From: CAIZGX01 sp044239865
GTDB taxonomy: Bacteria; Bacteroidota; Bacteroidia; Flavobacteriales_D; Sanyastnellaceae
Assembly (NCBI GenBank): GCA_044239865.1
Contig: JBIIAO010000004.1
Coordinates: 186,001-250,000, forward strand
Reading direction: 5' to 3'
Length of the DNA: 64,000 nucleotides
Below the pieces are notes generated by a model, which saw nothing but the letters and a program-made list of their open reading frames with translations, had not been told where the DNA came from and did no database searches. How positions within the stretch are numbered: the stretch's first letter is position 1; every line of letters starts with the position of its first letter. The position numbers and the translations under genes were made by a program. Shown in pieces: positions 62,201 through 64,000 of the stretch.

Positions 62201-64000
62201 ATGGGCTGTACTTCATCTGGAACATATGGTATTAATATTTTGGAGGTGCCAGAGCTAATTACAAGTGTATCTGACAATTCTATATGTGCCAACGATCCGG
62301 TTCAATTGCAAGGTTCTGTAGTGCCTGGAACTGGACAGTCACCCTATACAGTCCAATGGATTAACGACGCTACGGGCGCTGTTGTAAGTGCTTCGAATGC
62401 TGCAACTGTTAACCCCGTGTTGACTAATTCATACACTTACAATGTGATTGATTTTAATGGATGTGAAAGCAATTCATCGGAAGGAATAACTGTAAATCCA
62501 AATCCAGTATTTACCCTCGCCGATGAGTATCTGTGTTCTGGAGAAGCAGGATTCTTAACGGCTGTTCCACCAGTAGGTACTCAATATGCTTATCAATGGT
62601 CTCCTAATAATAATACTGTTGGCACTATCATCGGCGGTGCTCTTGAGATTTTACCGCAAGTGAACAACGGCAATGTGCTTACTCAACTGAATTATTCAGT
62701 AGTTGTTACAGATCAGTTCACAGGTTGTTTGTCAACTGATGACGCAGCCGTATTTATTTGGCCACAGCCGATAATTTCAATCACTGGACCACCAGCTACC
62801 GATATTTTATGTTATGAGGAAGAGGCTCAATTGATTTCAAACGTTACGCAAGGTCAATGGCCCTGGGTAATATCATGGGAAGCATTGAATGGTTTGGAGT
62901 CTGGAATTGGAAATACATTTACCATTAATCCTACTGAGACTGTTGTTTACGAGGCAACGGTTACAGATAATCAGGGTTGTGTTGGAACCGACACCTATCA
63001 AGTGAATGTTTTCGATACGAATAACTTAATTGTATATGCTGGACCCGATGTTGCCGTTTGTTCAGATGGTCAAGCTACGCTTCAAGTAAACGGTGTATAC
63101 GCCAATGGGGTGAATCCAATTACTATGGAATGGACGTACCAAGGAAATCCACTTATTCAGAGTACTACGAATTCGTGGGATGTTCCTTCCGATTATAATG
63201 GTATTTTGGAATTTGAAGTTACTGATGGTAATGGCTGTAAGTTTGAGGACGAGCTTTCGTTCGTGGCCTTGAACCCGCAAGCATTGATTTCAGTGGGTAC
63301 AACAATTGGTTGTTCACCCTTGTCTGTTAACCTCGGGGCTAATGGTGGAAATACCTATTCATGGACTTTCTGTGATGGAATTTCAAGCAATCAACCTGTA
63401 TTAACCTATGATTTTGTTAATCCTTCAACAACAGATATTTTAAATTGCACCATTGAGTTAACGGCTTATTTGCAGCAAGGTTCTTTGGTTTGTGAAAGCA
63501 CGGCCTATGAAACCATTACGATTAACCCGACACCGGCCGCAAATTTCCAATTCCCTGCTGCAATTCTTTGTGATCAAGAACAAGTAACAATTACAGATTT
63601 AAGCAGTGGTGCAGAATCTTATTCTTGGGTATTAAATGGAAATCCGTTAACTGCAAATCAAAATATTCCTGAACCGAATTTAGGTCTGACAGCGCCTGGA
63701 AATTATATCATGGTGCAAACGGTATCGAATTCGTTCGGTTGCCAGGATTCACATACAGAGACGATTAATGTTTTACAAGGTCCGGACCCGGTATTTTCAT
63801 TCAATCAGGATGGACCATGTGTGCCAGTCTCTGTTCAGTTCACGGATGAGTCACAAAGTCCAGTGGCTATCACCGGCTATGAGTGGAATTTTGGAGATGG
63901 ATTAAGTTCTTTTGTTCAAAATCCAGTTCATATTTATCAGAATCCAGGCACCTACGATGTCACCCTAACGGTGTATTCAGCGAACGGCTGTTCGGTTGAA
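44225..64000 (+). CDS. giant exported repeat protein, >6,592 residues, 3' end outside the window
   Basis: One frame stays open from 44225 to the window end. The start is GTG 44225 or TTG 44255; no ATG fits. Either gives a signal peptide ending LLFMLFATGSVLFGQ. Residues ~32-310 are Ig-like. Residues ~320-640 contain PKD-like sequence (INWGDGTTT) and a module shared with the divergent 1,048-residue adhesin. About 44 tandem repeats of ~93 residues follow to ~4,740, each with a Cys near the start (GCxP), a central YxWxVxPxxGW, and GTYTVxLTATNxCG near the end. Residues ~4,740-6,592 are mixed Ig-like and PKD domains (YDFGDG, WNFGDG). N, T, S, G and P dominate. The context and paralogue predict a T9SS type-B C-terminal domain beyond 64000, but this cannot be seen. 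The likely role is a surface adhesin or a stalk. Confidence 0.9.
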   Translation, partial: MKLKYCRNIVLRNSIALLFMLFATGSVLFGQCPTVSIFYNNAAVNNNTLSVCQGNSISLSANISSLPSGATASSYQWYTTNGPNFNNNNQISGQTSSSITLTNVQNSNDVNYWCVVTFTGLTGCTGNSSTSSLLDLNVYNPNLNAGSDQCLTGGNIDFGPTLTNLNGMSNSGTYSWTGPNGFTASVLDPSNITANAGNSGTYTLNYSYQGCTLTDQVNMVVIPGFSVDAGPASTLVCTGSSFSQIATVSNGPTNVTYQWTGPSGNNVGSAATLSLSNIGNNQLGTYTVTASASGCSVTDNITLVTVNPALSSNSYDAALGLFKKCLEGGASSGTIVFSENSADTYNNQISSYSINWGDGTTTIQGTPPVSWTAGSNQVTTVIDDWQSIAHSYTAGYYTLVYTLTTSSGCTITKEYQIFVGSVPANPTVTFPANISGCGPLTVPITLGGFSNNPVGTNYTLTFNDGSQAQTFTQSTIPTVINHTFSNSSCGYTSGGLPNVYGAQLIASNPCGSASGGASNLQVSIPPAANFTGSPSGCVGSTVLFNNTSNPGETVTGANCNQNYGYIWQVYNSAGVLVAPNSGIYSVASGSLGNNSIDPTDYSTWTNGTPQLGLIFSTPGTYSLRLIAKNGCATPSNFSQTICITSPLQPTFTAASPVCPGTSVAMNNTTAETNCGNNTWNWTVSPLTGWAFDPANNSTASSEDPNILFNTPGTYTVTLNASNSVCGAALPVSQTVIVLPVPSVALPADAQGCSSATNPYTVSFTPTTNASQISGTINYVWTISPSSGYTFLSGTNATSLNPVVQFNNQGPYNVTFTMQTVCGPAFDTQIITVVVPPTLTSITDIVSGCTNATSSGFVVNPTAQVNAGGATNLTYNWSVQPTSGWVFSNGTNANSTNPQLTFNTVGNYVMNLAVQNICGSAQLSDNFEIIGPPLVSIPAANGCAISGTPFIYNPGSGGLPPVSVSNNGANITLFDWTISPLSGTAIGSDNSATPNISISNPGSYSVALAATNSCGTTNANNTINVVGLPTVTMPTVNIGCSPYSVNMANLAPTVTEGGGTIQSYQWSVLQNGVVLNPGAAWAFTTGGQNSISPTLQFNTSGTYQIQLVVTNQCGSATAQTTAFAVQSPPSIVFPSIPTSNCAPVLFDAANVTIQNNGAAIQNLSWAISPNSGYTVLQGTLNSANPLIQFNAQGTYTVSLNVVTSCGSIPGQQIINVNGPPLLTLPSIPPSCSPLIYNGASTVVTSPTSPITSYLWSVTNVQGAVIPAGTGWSLTQGTLTSPQPNFSFTIAGTYVVHLLVTNSCGSTPAQTTVVVVTPPDVSFTTTDGCSPINISPVVIVNNGGGTGLAYQWTILQNGAAVLPGAAYTYLNSTNSTSAQPQFYFSQAGTYTIQLSAANQCGPPDIATNTVVIQSRPTVALSAPNNTQICAPVSYNPTATINNGGSAITSYQWLVTPNSGYTVTSGSMSGPQAAFQFTVAGTYTVSLTVSNACGQETTQQEITVNTPPSVALGTDASGCAPYVYAFSGANSPVVNTGGSTPNYLWSVSPNSGYTLTSGTLTSLSPGFNFTQAGNYVLTLSVSNACGSQSDGIAITVNQPPLVTIPALTSGCIVSGLYTTSIVPIVTTGSTAPVTNYAWTSIPSQNVTFSIAPNSLSPNTNVSITTGGTYALTLTATNDCGNTSATQNISAIVPPTVSLASVPPSCVPYTYAPLPLVNNGGGTISSYNWTITPGVQGVNWSITSGSLTSANPVINFLLPGSYTVIHNVINSCGNAGDTITILTSGTPQFTLSDPNATHCAPFSFTPAAFTVNSNNSSLTGTSWSVSPSTGWVLTSGSLSSVSPNPTFNFTQSGIYTIALTASNACGSTTDNIIQTINGSPAVTLASPVPTCTPYVYNPSPTISTNGSPVTSYTWVVTPAAGTPANGYSPSGALNALNTTFQFNQPGTYTVALTAQNACAPATTTSVNVVITGEPSISINPLTAVCAPSVVSPTALIANNGANITGYAWQITPATGWTATGLTTVSPQITFSAQGIYSISLTVTSNCGPKTSLPQTIQVSVAPTATIASTAGGCAPYTYDPAPVVTNGGGIITSYLWQVTPATGWSVASGALNSTYCSFYFTQPGQFNVSYTVVNGCGSTIVSQVVNVKGLPVVTLQDHAPACAPVVYPGTSGSPNIVTNSSPITSYQWAVSPGILGTDWQISSGTLTAANPSFQFLTAGDYTISLTATNGCGPHTDQTLFEVHSVPILDLPDAVVCNPPNTNYQPNPVILSSGGVNISSYQWSVFPNSGFSFTTASTILNPTINLSLPNTYQVTFSATNACGTGNTVANVISATLPAITIAEINDACAPFNLDPTVTVSEGAGTISSQTWSMLQTSGWNTPNALTDNNAIFNFSQPGNYTLQYAATNQCGTGTDQESFIVFASPLVDISNLPETICADEDFTPSLIVQSPGNPVTGYEWSILDMNNAPVSTGYALGNGVTLNSGNFNLTFLQAGDYQIKVEITNSCGQFSDIAPITIHDDPILNLGPDIAGCATLNLAFPGNSASIQNQGAPITSYAWSLPTSGVTITNGSISGSTIGLQFGTQGSYNIGLTVVNACGSDDDIQQVVVSSAIGLTLPSNVSQCAGSVVLPAATVLNGGAINSYQWSVNPSTGWVGTGLNSSTGTFNFTEHGQYTVTLALNTSCGPITENMQVSILEAPSVILTDINNLCFTGTSVALNPNALVDNGGIPATAYTWVVNPSATSLITAIGSLNSPQTTFNALAPGSYTLSLSGTNSCGTGTDAITANVISAPTLTLSNVVPTCAPFSYTPNYNLNNGGGVISSYAWVVRLEGTVIQPGVNYYYQTGNASSSNPLIVFTTAGSYEVQLTVQNACSPAAVSLASFVVNSAPVVNFAIADATICSGTIVNPVESLTGAGTGDVTWSVTPNTGFVYATGSSNLSTSTFNFSEAGSYSLSLTAANTCGSSTYSDNIIVSTPPVVSLPEPTALVHCSGVYTYGANATGNTGVVDDGGEPVTAYQWTITQTSGINPSFTYLSGNATSPSANVQFNSAGTYQVQLQATNACGPSSDAVNFVVISPPILTLANPTGTECAPRVYDPNPLILNGGGNLGNSLNWTVIGSATGYSANGGLNSANTTFTFNNFGQYTVQLSAMNECGSTTASQPISVQSPPNITLPNFTVNNSANCTPLLVTTGVNLVPNTSAPTSYSWSVVPNTGFTYSSGTSASMQPTFSFTQSGAYQISVTASNQCGTDIENQGVNVITIPTVSLANFPANTCIGVPFTPTLSQVSVLNGNGTISPSNGLQWQISPGVAGLNYNIIGEYSGAPTITFLTPGTFNIRLTATNQCGSHFDVETVSVAGPPLISGLSAINDCLDLGSGFTAAFTPTVGANGSTITGYTWNSAPSLQFENGTSSTSQNASFEVTQAGNYAITYTASNVCGTTTATTQIGANQLPVIANLPSTLSLCTEVSQGFSATVTTNGSSIVGQPSYTITPATGWQINSGALNSGAIDVTFLLPGTYTVVYSVSHNCTNNPVVSTTVVTVNGTPSFTLAAPPTNTCVATGGAFLYNPSPVFAANQLQVTNYAWTFNSTNVTLNGQANSQNATFSISNIGPNNTIGLTATNACGTSTINQVITTYGSPQYTLPAVPASNCAPVNYTGGATLNSPNGNGGSPISSTTWSVTPSAGVSVIGSLSSPSAGFTFNQPGTYSVNFNAQNAIGCPAFSQTQVITVYGAPEVSLATTNTGCAPFNYNPSPVYTTYGLPTTFNWSVTNASGTAVPSGLNTWDFLSGDVATSDPQFTFFTPGIYTLSLTMSNACASSVVYTTTVTVKGRPTVTLPALSAGCAPLAVPLGASSVNGNNSPVTSYLWSVSPTNNPVGYTFTGSPNASNTSVTFSIPNTYIVNLTVGNSCGVETASTTIVVNGAPTLQLSPIQQAAICANAGSPFVFTPTANVASNGATITSYSWTYTPTNSTSIGLTGASNLEAAPQYSFAQAGTYNVVLTVNSSCGNQFTTLPVVVMTSPSVSLSNVTGCEQFEYDPNSLGAAPNMVIGNGGGTISQYEWNIQGGAAGTDYLANGSLIDLNTNFSFVNSGQYTATLTATNQCGATTSLPNIIAVGQSPTLSIAPLTNLNCVPYTVQPQATVVDYGSPITSYTWSVSGGVSGTSLISNANTATPSVTLNAVGNYNLTLTVINSCGTQALSIPVMTSGIPSITMSTPPTGCVDQNYAPTPSIIPNNSPVTSTTYSIPNTSGWNYSSGNAADTTAEFVFTSYGSYPITLSAVNGCGTGTGLANVQVFGAPIIAAPVNTTPHCLPYTYTPGFTFNNAGSTIQSYAWVVTPSAGVVIQNPNSSNPNITFNQQGSYIVKCAAINSCDTTEQSQTINIITTPTITITPLAVNCVPFTSTPQVQIQDGGSAILPNGLNWSVTSGPSTGWSYAANSNSTMLTPSLVTTLPGIYNLHLTADNFCGTTEGDVTLTAQGVPSISVPDLQLCTSDPFDPAPLINANNNTITSYSWIVNPGAITSTDLNAIFTLGTAGDVDYNYALTAVNGCGSSTVDANVHVVAPPVVTLSADALTQCLEGFTLDENPVFNDGGGVISSYAWSLTGGSQVTNWNLVAGALNSNNADFSFATAGNYNLSVSIINECGTSTDAMNLTIQDLPDLNLSVVPPHCEPYVVQIPSYALDNNLSQVTNYAWTISPASTSVQFLNGTLDSSAYPTIEFGTDNTYTLQLAVTNICGVTTDSEQVVVYDTPIATVQGGIICPGGMLPINAIPSAGSGTGYTYLWTPSNAGLNYTIGQNVQASPIVTQPYAVQITDSNGCTSTSDLTVTVQPDPVLVVSDVNICAGNSAVLSASGATNYSWSPSTGLNQITGNPVTSTPATSITYTVTGTDPYPGCSGTAQLTVSVTDIVVNAGVDFEVCDQSPIIQLAGIPAGGIWTGNNVVNNQFIPNGPGVYNLTYAFTVNTAGIVGGCTFMDEMQITVNALPTATLTPDSTICPGIPIDITGLAAGGVGPYSVTWLQGGALLQTSNSTNPLTLNVAPLNSTTYDFEVVDANGCEAADNLMVSTWEQPIASASPDVTICSDQNTTLTGAGSLGLAPYQYDWFVQGNALSINSTTSLFVDTDNTTTYVFQIEDSHGCFSTDNTTVTVHPTPVANFQVVSSLLNVTCINTPISISNLSTGADLYEWYYDGQLVSTSQTPNIVPTGLGMHQISLAVENLFGCDDTIYLDVEVIAPPTSSFTTAYNPSGCGPLDVTFDNTSTGLYVTYAWEFSSNDLVPNTSNVAEPGVYTYQPGPDVITYVPTLTVENICGTQFYSQEIIVNPIPIPAFTLSQDVVCYPFPLDFNNTSLGLPDVYTWDMGDGSPIITIDATSPITNPQGYIYALVDDVTVYTITLTATNECGTVSTTQTVTVLPDVINAFVTANVVSGCSPLVVSFDGLGVGATQFSYDFGDGAVAGTEDAIHIFNATSYPSQIYDVEFSATNGCADDHVSIQIVVYPTPDGNVLMSDLGLCPNQNVLVDADVNDPYIQDYTWTINQVDVSGNVLGVANDMFMENLNNVSSFNYNSGVVPGLYQTQLDLTSINGCTNTITTNFEVYENPVAIATSSQGLNPIVCPGGEVWLQGNVQQSTGAQPYTYTWQDVSTGAISNLQFFAAAPFLPSDYIVTATDANGCMDSETITVDTYLAPVPIAGNDDVVCPGTTVQLTEFVFGGTQPYTNVWTDLDNNVVLNSTTVQPLIPNGTTYQLSTTDANGCVGVDEVVISLHEEPIAVIQPNFVLPLCSGSVAPLFGSEQSNMPVSQYAWSIGGVSNPVLGNLSQFDFVGTGSTETVYFTVTDLNGCSDSETITIQSGVTPIANIPNPNVNVCDGLVATLAVLPTPANSQVTWTGNGIVGAANQTIISVEPDLGGLCTSQTFQYDVAINNNGCVTNEVVLVTVYPTPQVTDNQETFCGNTNETLCVYSTCGTGILDYQWSIGNTVLSNSQCYPVNLSENTVFTISAIDEMGCTSSGTYGINILEVPELITSVSDNSICANDPVQLQGSVVPGTGQSPYTVQWINDATGAVVSASNAATVNPVLTNSYTYNVIDFNGCESNSSEGITVNPNPVFTLADEYLCSGEAGFLTAVPPVGTQYAYQWSPNNNTVGTIIGGALEILPQVNNGNVLTQLNYSVVVTDQFTGCLSTDDAAVFIWPQPIISITGPPATDILCYEEEAQLISNVTQGQWPWVISWEALNGLESGIGNTFTINPTETVVYEATVTDNQGCVGTDTYQVNVFDTNNLIVYAGPDVAVCSDGQATLQVNGVYANGVNPITMEWTYQGNPLIQSTTNSWDVPSDYNGILEFEVTDGNGCKFEDELSFVALNPQALISVGTTIGCSPLSVNLGANGGNTYSWTFCDGISSNQPVLTYDFVNPSTTDILNCTIELTAYLQQGSLVCESTAYETITINPTPAANFQFPAAILCDQEQVTITDLSSGAESYSWVLNGNPLTANQNIPEPNLGLTAPGNYIMVQTVSNSFGCQDSHTETINVLQGPDPVFSFNQDGPCVPVSVQFTDESQSPVAITGYEWNFGDGLSSFVQNPVHIYQNPGTYDVTLTVYSANGCSVE
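46165..58440 (+). repeat. about 44 tandem ~279-bp coding repeats in the giant gene
   Basis: The motif N-x-C-G recurs about every 279 bp, for example near 47260, 48120, 49240, 51165, 53390, 55065, 57045 and 58400. By reading this motif I count 44 units, with spacings of roughly 250-300 bp. Unlike recent tandem duplications, the DNA of neighbouring units is strongly diverged while the protein pattern is kept. Four units have lost the plain CG form (near 50078, 52815, 55345 and 55640 they read NACAP, NACSP, NAIGCP and NACAS). Confidence 0.88.

Noticed and set aside
44557..63280. Many short frames of 60-120 codons on both strands within the giant gene
   Set aside because: All lie in other frames of the continuous open frame and show shadow composition; none has a recognisable domain.

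Overview
The window comes from a Bacteroidota chromosome, most likely the order Flavobacteriales and perhaps the Crocinitomicaceae/Fluviicola side of it; the family-level placement is inference. The evidence is gldB and gldC next to nadE, several proteins with type IX secretion (T9SS) C-terminal sorting domains, a PorP/SprF protein, promoters of the Bacteroidota type (TTG, 17-21 nt, TAnnTTTG), almost no Shine-Dalgarno sites, and a meso-DAP type dcw cluster. No tRNA, rRNA, CRISPR array, prophage or insertion sequence was seen.

Layout. (1) 1-0.6 kb: ribosomal proteins L21 and L27 (rplU-rpmA, minus strand, L27 cut by the window edge), with an array of seven tiny hairpins behind the next operon. 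(2) 0.7-10.2 kb: two minus-strand operons. One is glutaryl-CoA dehydrogenase, a T9SS cargo protein and an EamA transporter. The other is a phosphopantetheinyl transferase, a T9SS cargo protein, a GH3-family enzyme, a von Willebrand A protein, uridine kinase and RNase HI. (3) 10.2-17.6 kb: ahcY, a repeat-rich lipoprotein with a Pmp3-like tail, an atypical SDR with nadE, a beta-barrel protein, the gliding genes gldB-gldC, engB and an alpha/beta hydrolase. (4) 17.7-31.9 kb: one dcw operon, mraZ-rsmH-ftsL-ftsI-murE-mraY-murD-ftsW-murG-murC-ftsQ-ftsA, preceded by MraZ-type operator repeats. It stops at ftsA and does not continue into ftsZ. (5) 31.9-35.5 kb: an RlmD-like methyltransferase, a second copy of a 12-bp repeat family, a DUF6150 repeat protein and an SLC13 transporter. 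(6) 35.5-44.1 kb: a minus-strand operon of a T9SS type-B adhesin, PorP/SprF, an OmpA/PD40 protein and a DUF4116 protein. (7) 44.2-64 kb: one giant plus-strand reading frame with no stop before the window ends (6,592 codons seen), an exported protein with about 44 tandem repeats of about 93 residues followed by PKD/Ig-like domains.

How the parts fit. gldB/gldC, PorP/SprF, the OmpA protein and the adhesins belong to the gliding/T9SS surface apparatus. The giant gene and the 1,048-residue adhesin are divergently transcribed from a 160-bp gap and share a paralogous N-terminal module, so they probably form one cell-surface locus. The dcw operon makes the peptidoglycan precursor and divisome proteins. 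The most unusual signals are the giant protein, the 12-bp repeat family found at two loci 21 kb apart, the covarying mini-hairpin array, the MraZ operator, the TetR-operator-like palindrome before ftsL, and the DUF4116 protein inside a T9SS operon.
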